From NCBI RefSeq assembly GCF_023078375.1, contig NZ_CP095554.1, positions 3,154,501 to 3,218,500 of the forward strand: DNA of 64,000 nucleotides, given 5' to 3'. A program made the translations under genes and the position numbers. Below, in pieces: positions 15,542 through 23,602 of this stretch. The notes below the pieces were generated by a model. That model worked only from the letters and a program-made list of their open reading frames with translations, was not told where the DNA came from and searched no databases. The number at the start of each line of letters is the position of its first letter. Position 1 is the stretch's first letter. Source of the stretch: Roseomonas gilardii subsp. gilardii (GTDB lineage: Bacteria; Pseudomonadota; Alphaproteobacteria; Acetobacterales; Acetobacteraceae).

Positions 15542-16836
15542 TCATTCCTCCCGGGGGTCTGGCCCCCGGGTCGCGCCCTGTGCCGGCTCCACCGCCTGGG
15601 GCCGGTTCTCCGCGGCGGCACGGTAGACGGTCTCCATCAGGCGCATGTCCCGCAGCCCTTCCTCGCCCGGCGTGTGCGGCGTCTCGTCGGCCAGGACGCG
15701 CTCGGAGAAATGGTCGATCTCCAGCGCGAACTGGTTCCTGTGCCGGATCTTGCGCTCCTCCTGCCCGACGATGTTGCCGGACTTGCGGGACACGATCATG
15801 CGCTGCCCGACATAGGAGAAGGCATCCGGCATCTCCACGCTGCCGCCCTCGAAATGCAGCCGCAGCGTCTTGTCGTTGAAGGCGCCATAGGAGGCGAGGC
15901 AGTTCGCCATCACGCCGGAGGGGAAGCGCAGGCCGAAGGCGACGCTCTCCTCCACCTCCTTCCAGCGCTCGTCGCCCGGCGGGCTGTAGAGCCGCGCGCT
16001 GATCTCCACCGGCTCCTCCCCGGTGATGTAGCGCGTGGCGTTGAGGCAGTAGAGCCCGATATCGGGCATCGCCCCTCCCCGGCCAGGGCCTTGGAATAGC
16101 GCCATTGCGGCCCCGGCCCGTTGGCCTGGACATTGGTCGCCTCGATGAAGCGCAGCCTGCCCAGTTCGCCGGACCGCACCAGCGCGATCGCCGCGCGGTT
16201 ATAGGGTTCGTACTGGCAGCGATAGGCCACCATCAGCCTGACGCCAGCCCTGGCGCAGGCATCGACCATCTCCCCCGCCTCGGCGGAACTGGTCGCCATC
16301 GGCTTCTCGCAGAGCACATGCTTGCCGATCGCCGCCGCGCGCAGGGTGTATTCGCGGTGCATGCCGTTGGGCAGGACGATATAGACCGCCTTCACCGCCG
16401 GCAGGTCGCGCAGCGTCTCGAAATCCGCGTAGCCGAGCACCGAGGTTTCCGGGATGCCGTATTGCCGCGCCACCGCGCTGCCCTTCTCCGGGCTGCCCGT
16501 CACCAGCGCCGCCGGATAGGAGCTCTTGCACCCGGCGAAGGCGGGAAGGATCTCCTCCAGGCTCAGCCGCCCCAGCGCCACGATGGCATAGCCCAGGCGC
16601 TCCCCGGGTGCGCGCGGCGCGGGCGGTGGCGGCGTGCGCGGCTCGGCCTCGCTGCGCCAGTTCGGGAAGACCACCCTGCCGTTCTGCACCCGCCCGACAT
16701 CCATCTCGGACGGGGCCGGATAGCCCGGCGCGCCATTGGCCGCCGCATGGGCCGGGCCGAGAGCGAGGCCCATGGCGGACAGGCCGGAGACACGGATCAG
16801 GCCGCGCCGCGTGGCGGAGAAGCTGTCGTCGGGCAT
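15542..16836 (-). pseudogene. Gfo/Idh/MocA-family (GFOR-like) exported oxidoreductase, frameshifted
   Basis: The frame starts at ATG 16836 with a twin-arginine-like signal ('SATRRGLIRVSGLSAMGLAL', then 'AHAA'). The Rossmann part reads 'LGYAIVALGRLSLEEILPAF', 'VLPNGMHREYTLRAAAIGKH' and the family motif CEKPMA. After 'QWRYSKALAG' the frame is lost, and another continues with 'GAMPDIGLYCLNATRYITGE' to the stop at 15542. A missing base in the C-runs at 16072-16080 (GGGGAGGGG on the coding strand) explains it. Relatives include periplasmic glucose-fructose oxidoreductase with tightly bound NADP. The substrate is unknown. A repaired protein has about 430 residues. Confidence 0.82.
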
Positions 16837-16940
16837 GGCGGGGGGAAGCTCCGGTTCCGTCCCGCCCTCAACGCCGCGCCCCGCCGGGGGTTGAGGGCGG
16901 CACACGGCCTCGTGCCCGCCCCTCCCCGGAATCGCGCGGA

Positions 16941-18452
16941 TCAGAGACCCGCGAGATGCGCCGTGGCGAGCGCGGCTTCCTGCCGGTGGACCAGCGTGGA
17001 AACACTGGCCTGGAAGACGTGCAGGAAGGAGCCGGGATGGATGCCGATCCAGAGCGTCAGCACCACCAGCGGCGCGAAGATCAGCCTTTCCCGCACCGAA
17101 AGGTCCAGCAGCCCGCGCAGCTCGGCCCGGTGCAGGCGGCTGAACAGCACGGCCTTGTACATGCGCAGCATATAGGCGGCGCCCAGGACCATGCTACTGC
17201 CGGCCCCCAGGGTGAGCCAGGGGCTGACCTTCCAGGCGCCGACCAGCACCAGGAACTCGCCGGGGAAGGAGGCCGTGCCGGGCAGCGCCATGGCCGCCAG
17301 GGTGAAGATCATCGCCACCACCGCATAGGCCGGCATGACCTTCGCGATCCCGCCGAAATGCCCGATGTCGCGCGTGCGCACGCGGTCCTGCAGCACGCCG
17401 ATGCAGAGGAAGCCGGCGCCCGAGACCACGCCATGCGCCAGCATCTGCAACAGCGCGCCGGAGATGCCCTGCTCGTCGATGGAGAAGACGCCGATCGTGG
17501 CGATACCCATATGGGCAATCGAGGAATAGGCCACGATCTTCTTCATGTCCTGCTGCAGCAGGGCCACCAGGCTGGCATAGACCACGGCGATCGCCGACAG
17601 GGTCAGGACGAAGGGCGCCAGCGTTTCCGTCGCCTGCGGAAAGAGCGGGATGGAGAAGCGCAGGAAGCCATAGGCGCCCATGTTCAGCATCACGCCGCCG
17701 AGCATGACGGAGCCCGCGGTCGGCGCCTCGGCATAGGCTTCCGGCTGCCAGGTGTGGAAGGGCCACATCGGCATCTTCACTGCGAAGGCGGCGAAGAAGG
17801 CCAGGAACATCCACATCTGCGCGCCGCGCGACAGGTGCAGGCCCATGAGCTGCGTCAGGTCGGTGGAGCCGGCGTCGTACCAGATGGCCAGCACCGCCAG
17901 CAGCATCAGCAGCGCGCCCGCCAGCGTGTAGAAGAACAGCTTGAAGGCCGCCCGCACGCGGTGCGGTCCGCCCCAGATCCCGATGATCAGGAAGATCGGT
18001 ACCAGCGCCGCCTCGAAGAACACATAGAAGAGCAGCAGGTCGACGGCCGAGAAGACGCCGATCATCGCCGTTTCCAGCAGCAGGAAGGCGGCCATGTAGG
18101 TCCGGATGCGGGTCTGCTCCATCCGCCAGGATGCCAGGATGCAGATCGGCGTCAGCAGCGCCGTGAGCAGCACGAAGAGGACGGAGATGCCGTCCACCCC
18201 CATGTGATAGCTGATGCCGATGTCCGGCATCCAGTTCGCGTGCTCCTGGAACTGGTAGGAACCGCTGCCACCGTCGAAGCCGAACCAGAGCAGCGAGGAG
18301 AGCGCCAGGACGGCGAGGCTGGTGCCGAGCGCGATCCCGCGCACCAGTCGCCCGACCCTCTCATCCTCGCCGCGCAGGCACAGGATGGCGGCCACACCCG
18401 CCAGGGGCAGGAAGGTCAGGGTCGATAAGAGCGGAAAGCCAGCAGCGTTCAT
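16941..18452 (-). CDS. nuoM: NADH-quinone oxidoreductase subunit M (orphan copy)
   Basis: The protein has 503 residues with about 14 membrane helices. NuoM hallmarks are present: 'YHMGVDGISVLFVLLTALLT', the conserved Glu in 'FFEAALVPIFLIIGIWGG', 'KMPMWPFHTWQPEAYAEAPT' with its proton-path Lys, and 'DMKKIVAYSSIAHMG'. It forms an antiporter-like proton channel in the membrane arm of complex I. The start is MNAAG (18452); ATG 18482 is an alternative. nuoL and nuoN are not adjacent: the neighbours are an oxidoreductase and a non-coding stretch. Either it is a second copy, or it serves another antiporter-like complex. Confidence 0.93.
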   Translation of the reverse strand: MNAAGFPLLSTLTFLPLAGVAAILCLRGEDERVGRLVRGIALGTSLAVLALSSLLWFGFDGGSGSYQFQEHANWMPDIGISYHMGVDGISVLFVLLTALLTPICILASWRMEQTRIRTYMAAFLLLETAMIGVFSAVDLLLFYVFFEAALVPIFLIIGIWGGPHRVRAAFKLFFYTLAGALLMLLAVLAIWYDAGSTDLTQLMGLHLSRGAQMWMFLAFFAAFAVKMPMWPFHTWQPEAYAEAPTAGSVMLGGVMLNMGAYGFLRFSIPLFPQATETLAPFVLTLSAIAVVYASLVALLQQDMKKIVAYSSIAHMGIATIGVFSIDEQGISGALLQMLAHGVVSGAGFLCIGVLQDRVRTRDIGHFGGIAKVMPAYAVVAMIFTLAAMALPGTASFPGEFLVLVGAWKVSPWLTLGAGSSMVLGAAYMLRMYKAVLFSRLHRAELRGLLDLSVRERLIFAPLVVLTLWIGIHPGSFLHVFQASVSTLVHRQEAALATAHLAGL

Positions 18453-18804
18453 CCGGCGGAGCCTTGCAAGCGTCAGGGGCAAGCATCAGGGCAGGCAGGC
18501 GAAATCTTTCCTGTTTCGGAAAGATTCGTTGCACCGCACCATGTCGCGGGAGGCTCCGCCTATCGGCTTTTCTTTCCGGCCGCCAGCACAGGGATGAATA
18601 ACCGGCGATTTCCGACAGATTTTTCATGGAGAATCCATGAAAACACGAGGAAAATCAAGGAGTTTTATCTTATATAACTCTTTCTGTTCCGGTTTTATTG
18701 CTGCTTCTGGTCGTTTTACTTCCGGTTACACAGCCCCGGCAATCCCGGCGAAAGGCGGGCGAATGCCCCGCCCGCACCGTCCCCGGCCATCCGCCCCGCG
18801 GCGT
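18453..18804. other. Non-coding stretch upstream of nuoM, with a 10-base inverted repeat
   Basis: This 352-base stretch lies between nuoM (reading left) and the ABC ATPase stop. It contains a local AT-rich tract (about 18650-18720) and a perfect inverted repeat, TTTTCATGGA (18621-18630) with TCCATGAAAA (18634-18643). T residues precede the stem and A residues follow on both strands, so it is not a classical terminator; it could be an operator or mRNA hairpin. No gene is credible here. Confidence 0.5.
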
Positions 18805-19926
18805 TCAGCCGTCCTCCCGCACCGGCACCGCCGCCGCGCGGCTCCAGCCCAGCCGCAGCGGGAGCCCCTCCACGGGCTGCAACGGCGCACGCCAGGCCGG
18901 CAGTTGCACCCGCAGCACGCCGAGATCCCGCGTCGCCACGGACAGGTGGAAGGCGGTGCCGGCATAGGACCAGGACAGCACCGTCCCCTCCACCATGTTG
19001 TCCTCCTCCATGCCCTCGCCGAGCGGCAGGATCTTCTCGGGCCGCAACGACATCACCACGCCCTCCCCCGCCCGCGCCGTGCCGCGCGCGAGCAGGCGCG
19101 TGGCACCCAGGCGCAGCGCGATGGTGCCGTCCGCGCTGTCCTCCACCGTGCCGGCCAGGAAGTTGCTCTGCCCCAGGAAGCCCGCCACGAAACGCGTCGC
19201 GGGGCGCTCGTAGAGTTCCGCCGGCGAACCCTGCTGGATCAGCCGCCCATGGTTCAGGATCGCGATCCGGTCGGACAGGGAAAGCGCCTCCTCCTGATCG
19301 TGTGTAACGTTGATGAAGGTGCGGCCGACGCGGCGATGCAGCGCCTTCAGCTCGTCCTGCAACTCGGCGCGCAGCTTCTTGTCCAGCGCGGACAGGGGCT
19401 CGTCCAGCAGCAGCAGTGCCGGATCGAAGACCAGCGCCCGCGCCAGCGCCACGCGCTGCTGCTGCCCGCCGGAAAGCTGGTGCGGCCGCCTTTCGGCGAA
19501 ACGGCCCAGTTGCACGAGGTCCAGCGCGGCGCGCACGCGGGACTCGCGCTCCGCCCGCCCGATCCGCCGCACACGCAGCGGGAAGGCGACATTCTCCGCC
19601 ACCGTCATCTGCGGGAACAGCGCATAGCCCTGGAAGACCATGCCGAAGGAGCGCTTCTCCGGCGGCAGGGCGGTGATGTCGCGCCCGTCCAGCAGCACCT
19701 GGCCGGCGGAGGGTTCGACGAATCCCGCGATCACCATCAGCAGCGTGGTCTTGCCGGAGCCGGAAGGGCCGAGCAGCGTCAGGAATTCGCCGCGCCCGAC
19801 CTCCAGCGACACATCGGCCACCGCCGCCGCCTCGCCATAGCGGCGCGTGACGCCGCGCAGCGACAGCGCATGACCGGCACCGGCCGGGACGGCGGTGGCC
19901 GCGGGGCGTTCCAGCACGATGCTCAT
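18805..19926 (-). CDS. ABC transporter ATP-binding protein (polyamine/iron/Fbp type)
   Basis: The protein has 373 residues. Walker A is GPSGSGKTT, the Q-loop 'GMVFQGYALFPQMTV', the signature LSGGQQQR, Walker B LLLLDEPLSALD and the switch His 'INVTHDQEEAL'. A C-terminal TOBE/OB-like domain (about 270-373) places it with PotA, FbpC and MalK-like importers. It should energise a binding-protein-dependent importer, but no permease or binding protein is nearby. The ATG at 19926 overlaps the stop of a 33-codon frame (ATGA), itself four bases from the GhrA-like reductase, so all three are probably one transcript. The substrate is unknown. Confidence 0.9.
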   Translation of the reverse strand: MSIVLERPAATAVPAGAGHALSLRGVTRRYGEAAAVADVSLEVGRGEFLTLLGPSGSGKTTLLMVIAGFVEPSAGQVLLDGRDITALPPEKRSFGMVFQGYALFPQMTVAENVAFPLRVRRIGRAERESRVRAALDLVQLGRFAERRPHQLSGGQQQRVALARALVFDPALLLLDEPLSALDKKLRAELQDELKALHRRVGRTFINVTHDQEEALSLSDRIAILNHGRLIQQGSPAELYERPATRFVAGFLGQSNFLAGTVEDSADGTIALRLGATRLLARGTARAGEGVVMSLRPEKILPLGEGMEEDNMVEGTVLSWSYAGTAFHLSVATRDLGVLRVQLPAWRAPLQPVEGLPLRLGWSRAAAVPVREDG

Positions 19927-20024
19927 GAGCGATACTCCGGCTGTTCGCGGTCCAGCCTGCGGCACATCGCCTCGGCCGGCACGTGCTTCGGATCAGGCTT
20001 TCGTGGCGGGTCGTAGAGCAGCAT
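19923..20024 (-). CDS. Possible 33-residue coupling ORF between reductase and ABC ATPase
   Basis: The ATG at 20024 lies one base after the reductase stop (TGACATG) and the stop overlaps the ATPase start as ATGA. The product is charged, with 'LLYDPPRKPDPKHVPAEAM' near its start, and has no signal or membrane segment. Position and exact coupling on both sides suggest it is translated, either as a small protein or as a relay for translating the ATPase. No family is recognised. Confidence 0.4.
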   Translation of the reverse strand: MLLYDPPRKPDPKHVPAEAMCRRLDREQPEYRS

Positions 20025-20025
20025 G

Positions 20026-20964
20026 TCAGTAGCCCCGTTCCGGGTCATAGAGATTGGGCAGCCGGCCACCCGCCTCATGCGTGGCGATGGCCTCCGCGAT
20101 ATAGCGCGCCCGCTCGCGCAGGCTGGCCAGCGAGGCGAGGTGCGGCGTCACGATCACCTTGGGATGCGACCAGAGCGGGCTGTCGGAGGCCAGCGGCTCC
20201 GGCTCGAAGACATCCAGCAGCGCGCCGTCCAGATGCCCGCTGTCCAGCGCCGCCAGCAGATCCGGCACCGCGAGATGCGAGCCGCGCCCGACATTCACGA
20301 CCTGCGCGCCCCGGGGCAGCAGGGACAGCACGCGTGCATCGATCAGCCCCCGGGTTTCCGGCGTCGAGGGCAGCAGGCAGACCAGGATATCAGTGCGCGC
20401 CAGGAAGGCCCCCAGCTCCTCCACCCCGGCGAAGGATTCGACACCCGGCAGGTCCTTGCGCGTGCGCGACCAGCCCGCGACAGGAAAGCCCAGTGCCCGC
20501 AGCATCCGCGCCGCCGTGCCGCCCAGATTGCCCAGGCCCATGATGCCGACGCGCCGCTCCGCCGCGGTGAAACGAGGGTGGAAATTGTCCCACCGCGCCT
20601 CCGCCTGCGCCAGCGCCATCCGCCGTGCCCCGCGCAGCAGGGACAGGCAGGCCCAGCTCACGAACTCGCCCATGCGCTGGCCCGTTTCCAGCCCGCCCAT
20701 GCGCACCAGCGGGAGATGGCGCGGCCATTCCGGATCGCGCACGATGTTGTCCACTCCGGCGGCGGAGGAGAAGACGATGCGCAGGTTGGACAGGCGCCTC
20801 AGCCGGCCGGGTTCCGGGTCCCAGACCACGACATAGGAGACCTCCTCCGGCGCCACGGCGGCATCGTCCCACCAGCGGATCTCCAGGCGCGGGTTCACGG
20901 CCCGGAAGGCGTCACGCCATTTCGGGACCGCCGCCTCGCCGCCCGACTTCACCAGAACAATCAC
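20026..20964 (-). CDS. Glyoxylate/hydroxypyruvate reductase A-like 2-hydroxyacid dehydrogenase
   Basis: The protein has 312 residues from GTG 20964, the same length as GhrA; the open frame upstream is repeat-derived and not coding. The NAD(P)-binding fold is 'VGIMGLGNLGGTAARML'. The catalytic triad of the D-2-hydroxyacid dehydrogenases appears as Arg in 'VNVGRGSHL', Glu in 'VFEPEPL' and His in 'VTPHLASL'. It likely reduces glyoxylate or hydroxypyruvate with NADPH. It is first of three closely packed genes, with the ABC ATPase downstream. A 15-base tandem repeat lies just upstream. Confidence 0.9.
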   Translation of the reverse strand: MIVLVKSGGEAAVPKWRDAFRAVNPRLEIRWWDDAAVAPEEVSYVVVWDPEPGRLRRLSNLRIVFSSAAGVDNIVRDPEWPRHLPLVRMGGLETGQRMGEFVSWACLSLLRGARRMALAQAEARWDNFHPRFTAAERRVGIMGLGNLGGTAARMLRALGFPVAGWSRTRKDLPGVESFAGVEELGAFLARTDILVCLLPSTPETRGLIDARVLSLLPRGAQVVNVGRGSHLAVPDLLAALDSGHLDGALLDVFEPEPLASDSPLWSHPKVIVTPHLASLASLRERARYIAEAIATHEAGGRLPNLYDPERGY

Positions 20965-21031
20965 TTGCTCGCCCCCATTCCGGCCGCAACGCCGCCCGGC
21001 CGCGTCCATGCCATGCATGCCCCATGCCGCC

Positions 21032-21091
21032 CCGGTTCCTATCATACCGGTTCCTATCATACCGGTTCCTATCATACCGGTTCCCGTCATG
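21032..21091. repeat. 15-bp tandem repeat, three exact copies plus one degenerate
   Basis: The unit CCGGTTCCTATCATA occurs at 21032-21046, 21047-21061 and 21062-21076, then as CCGGTTCCCGTCATG at 21077-21091. The array sits about 70 bases upstream of the ghrA-like GTG and about 220 bases upstream of the divergent gene at 21311, within a non-coding stretch. Copy number may vary between strains, and the units could be repeated protein-binding sites. Confidence 0.85.
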
Positions 21092-21310
21092 CCGGGCCGG
21101 TCCAGACGGTTCCGCCGGGCCATCCCGGGAGGGGCGCATTCCATATCGGGGCGGTCGGGAATGTCCATGGCCCGCGCCCTCGCGGCGGGGGTGAACCCGA
21201 TGGCGGCAGCGCCGTTACCCTCGCGGAGATCACCCCGGCCCTGGGCTGTCCCTTCGGGGACGCCGAACGATCCGCGCAGGGCCGGAACCATCCGGCAGGA
21301 GGAAAACACC

Positions 21311-21685
21311 ATGGCCGCCGATCCGACCACGATGCAGCAGGCTTCAGGCCCCGGCACCAAGCGGGAGGAAGACCAGAAGGAGGCGCTGAAGGACACCTTC
21401 CCCGCCAGCGACCCGGTGGGGCATGACGGTGGCCGTGGCTCGCGCGCCGTTCCTCCCGCGATGGAGGAGGACAATCCCGCCCCGCTCGCGGACGGAAAGA
21501 CCCTGTCCTACACCTTCGGCGACCCTGAGAAGGCCAAGCTGGCCGGGGAAGGCGTGGTCCGCGCCGGCCTAGCCGAACGCAGCCGCCTCTCGGTGGATGG
21601 GTCCTCCCTGCGCCTGGAGGTCACGCGGGGCGCGGCTGGGGATGTCGACCGGATGCTGCAACAGGCTGGCGGCCGCGCGTCCTGA
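21311..21685 (+). CDS. Conserved small acidic hypothetical protein
   Basis: The protein has 124 residues from ATG 21311 with GGAGGAAAA just upstream. The N-terminal third is hydrophilic and probably disordered and holds 'KEALKDTFPASDPV', a short motif that recurs in small alphaproteobacterial proteins of unknown function. The C-terminal part ('LSYTFGDPEKAKLAGEGVV' onward) looks like a small folded domain. No signal or membrane segment is present. Its stop overlaps the probable start of the YdcF-like gene, suggesting coupling. The function is unknown. Confidence 0.7.
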   Translation: MAADPTTMQQASGPGTKREEDQKEALKDTFPASDPVGHDGGRGSRAVPPAMEEDNPAPLADGKTLSYTFGDPEKAKLAGEGVVRAGLAERSRLSVDGSSLRLEVTRGAAGDVDRMLQQAGGRAS

Positions 21686-21735
21686 ACCTGGGTCCCCGGA
21701 AACCCCGCGCCGCCATCGTCATCTTCGGCGCGGCG

Positions 21736-22212
21736 GTGCGGCCCGATGGCTCCCCCAGCCAGACCCTGCGGCGGCGGGTGGAGGCGGCGCTGGCGCATGG
21801 CCGTCGCCGTCACCCTCCGCCGCTCTATGTGCCGACCGGGGCGAAGGGCCGGCATGGGCCGAGCGAGGCCAGCGTGATGGCCCGCCTGCTCCGCGAGGGT
21901 GGGGTTCCACCGGAGGATATCCTGGAGGAGCCGACCGGCACGGATACGCTGTCATCCGCCCGTGCCGTCGCCGGCCTGTTGCGGAACTGGCAGGGTCCGG
22001 TGCTGGTGGCCTCCTCGGGCTATCATATCCCGCGCTGCGTGCTGCTGCTGCGCCTGCTGGGTCTCCCGGCCCGCCATGGCCCGGCGGCCCGCGCGGCCCC
22101 CGGCTTCCAGGACTGGCGCTGGCGCCTGCGCGAGGCCCCGGCCATTCCCTATGACGCCGCCCTGGCGCTCTGGCACCGCCGCGCCGGACGCGGATCGGCC
22201 CCGGCGGGCTGA
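21736..22212 (+). CDS. YdcF/DUF218-like protein, true start probably further upstream
   Basis: From GTG 21736 the frame gives 158 residues with DUF218 features: 'YVPTGAKGRHGPSEASVMA', 'GTDTLSSARAVAGLL' and 'VLVASSGYHIPRC'. The family's first strand ('AAIVIFGAAVRPDG') lies in frame but upstream of this start. No ATG, GTG or TTG exists upstream in that frame for more than 100 bases. CTG 21682 overlaps the preceding stop as CTGA and would restore the domain at 176 residues. DUF218 proteins are often membrane-associated and linked to envelope functions; this one has no membrane helix. The biochemical role is unknown. Confidence 0.7.
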   Translation: MRPDGSPSQTLRRRVEAALAHGRRRHPPPLYVPTGAKGRHGPSEASVMARLLREGGVPPEDILEEPTGTDTLSSARAVAGLLRNWQGPVLVASSGYHIPRCVLLLRLLGLPARHGPAARAAPGFQDWRWRLREAPAIPYDAALALWHRRAGRGSAPAG

Positions 22213-22276
22213 CCCCTTCCCGCCCCCGCCCCACCATGCTTCCTGTGCCGCCGCGTCAGGGCGAAGGAGCTGGGCC

Positions 22277-22996
22277 ATGCGGGTCAATGGGGCGGAACGG
22301 GTGCTGGGAATCCTCGGCGGCATGGGGCCCCTGGCCGGGGCGCAGTTCCTGCTGCGGCTGACGCTGCTGACCCCGGCGCGGCGGGACCAGGACCATGTTC
22401 CCGCCGTGCTGTGGTCCGACCCCCGCATCCCCGACCGCACCGAGGCGCGGCTGCATGGCGGGGAGGACCCGCTGCCCGCGCTGCTGCGCGGCATCCGCGG
22501 GCTGGAGGCGGCGGGCTGCGGCGCGATCGCCATCCCCTGCAACACCGCCCATGGCTGGTATGAGGCGATGCGGGCGGCTACCTCCCTGCCGGTCCTCCAC
22601 ATCGTCGATGCGGCGGCCGAGGAGTTAAGGCGCCAGGGCCTGGTGGGTGCCAGGGTCGGGCTGATGGCCACGGCGGGCACCCTGGCGATGCGGCTGTACC
22701 AGGAACGCTTCGACGTCCTGGGCCATGAGGTGATCACGCCGGACGAGGCCCAGATGCGCGACAAGGTCGGGCCGGGAATCGCGTTGGTGAAGGCGAACCG
22801 CGTGGAGGAAGCCTATGCGCCCCTGGCGGAGGTGGCGCGGAGCCTGATCGCGCGGGGCGCGGAGGCCGTGGTGCTGGGCTGCACGGAGATCCCGCTGGGG
22901 ATCCAGACCGGGCCCGCCCTGCCCTTTCCGGTGGTGGACACGATCGACGCGCTGGCCCGCGTCTCGATCGGATGGGCGAAGGGGCCGGTGGAGTAG
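22277..22996 (+). CDS. Aspartate/glutamate racemase family protein
   Basis: The protein has 239 residues from ATG 22277, with GAAGGAG nine bases upstream. It starts 'VLGILGGMGPLAGAQFL'. The two catalytic cysteines of the cofactor-independent racemases are in 'AIPCNTAHGWY' and 'VVLGCTEIPLG'. Such enzymes interconvert L- and D-aspartate or glutamate by a two-base mechanism. The length and GGMGP start favour aspartate racemase (YgeA-like) over MurI. It lies downstream of the YdcF-like gene with a 64-base gap and may share its transcript. Confidence 0.9.
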   Translation: MRVNGAERVLGILGGMGPLAGAQFLLRLTLLTPARRDQDHVPAVLWSDPRIPDRTEARLHGGEDPLPALLRGIRGLEAAGCGAIAIPCNTAHGWYEAMRAATSLPVLHIVDAAAEELRRQGLVGARVGLMATAGTLAMRLYQERFDVLGHEVITPDEAQMRDKVGPGIALVKANRVEEAYAPLAEVARSLIARGAEAVVLGCTEIPLGIQTGPALPFPVVDTIDALARVSIGWAKGPVE

Positions 22997-23104
22997 GAAG
23001 AACCGGCCGGCGGATCAGGAAGGCGGGCCGGCCCTTCGGGCGTCACACGGGAAAGGTGGAAGGCGAAGGTCCGGCCAGTCTCAAAGGGTGGCCGGGATGG
23101 CGCC

Positions 23105-23353
23105 TCAGTCGTCGTCGCACTCGCAGCCATTGGTCGGGCCCTTGTCGGCCCGGATGATGTGATGGTCCACCCACTCGGCCACCAGGCGCTGCGCCTCGCT
23201 CACCGAGGCTTCCGGATGATGAATGCGGTACAGGGCCGTGCAGGCTCGGAACGACGACAGATCGTCGTTGCCGCCCTCCCGCAGCTCACGGTAGGCGGTC
23301 ACAACGGCCCGCTCGCAGCGGCGGACGATGTGGCTGAACTCCTGACCCATCAT
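23105..23353 (-). CDS. Small hypothetical protein with acidic Cys-containing tail
   Basis: The protein has 82 residues from ATG 23353. It is helical ('SHIVRRCERAVVTAYRELRE', 'SEAQRLVAEWVDHHI') and ends 'NGCECDDD', a short acidic tail with two cysteines that could hold a metal. No family is recognised. A TTGAGAAT/TCGCAA dyad lies about 24 bases upstream of the start, which raises the possibility of iron-dependent control, unproven. It stands alone between convergent and divergent neighbours. Confidence 0.65.
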   Translation of the reverse strand: MMGQEFSHIVRRCERAVVTAYRELREGGNDDLSSFRACTALYRIHHPEASVSEAQRLVAEWVDHHIIRADKGPTNGCECDDD

Positions 23354-23376
23354 ACACTCCAGCGTTTGCGAGTTAT

Positions 23377-23393
23377 TTGAGAATCGCTCGCAA
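23377..23393. promoter_or_regulatory. Possible Fur-type box upstream of the 82-residue protein gene
   Basis: TTGAGAATCGCTCGCAA lies in an AT-richer stretch 24-40 bases upstream of the start at 23353. On the coding strand it reads as TTGCGAGCGATTCTCAA, close to proteobacterial Fur-box patterns (TTGCGAATGATTCTCA-like). This is a pattern match by eye; no quantitative score was computed. Confidence 0.3.
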
Positions 23394-23602
23394 TTCGTTC
23401 CTAGGTTATATTCTCACCTGAACGCCTATTCAAGCGTTCAAGCCGGCAGGCCCCTGCTCCCTGCGCGATTCCCTTAATCCGGACCTGTCAGGGACGGATT
23501 TAAGGCAAAGATGCTGCCGACGTCACGCCTTATCACCTGGCCATGGACGCCCCGGACCGTTGGCACATGCCCCCGGCCCGGATGGCGGAAGGCCCCGGCC
23601 GG

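Noticed and set aside
16608-18428. 606-codon open frame on the plus strand
   Set aside because: It is antisense to nuoM and the oxidoreductase; Glu/His/Gln-rich shadow.
18621-18643. Terminator at the inverted repeat
   Set aside because: T residues precede the stem and A residues follow on either strand, the reverse of an intrinsic terminator.
21032-21091. CRISPR-like array
   Set aside because: Units of 15 bp are directly adjacent with no spacers, so it is a simple tandem repeat.
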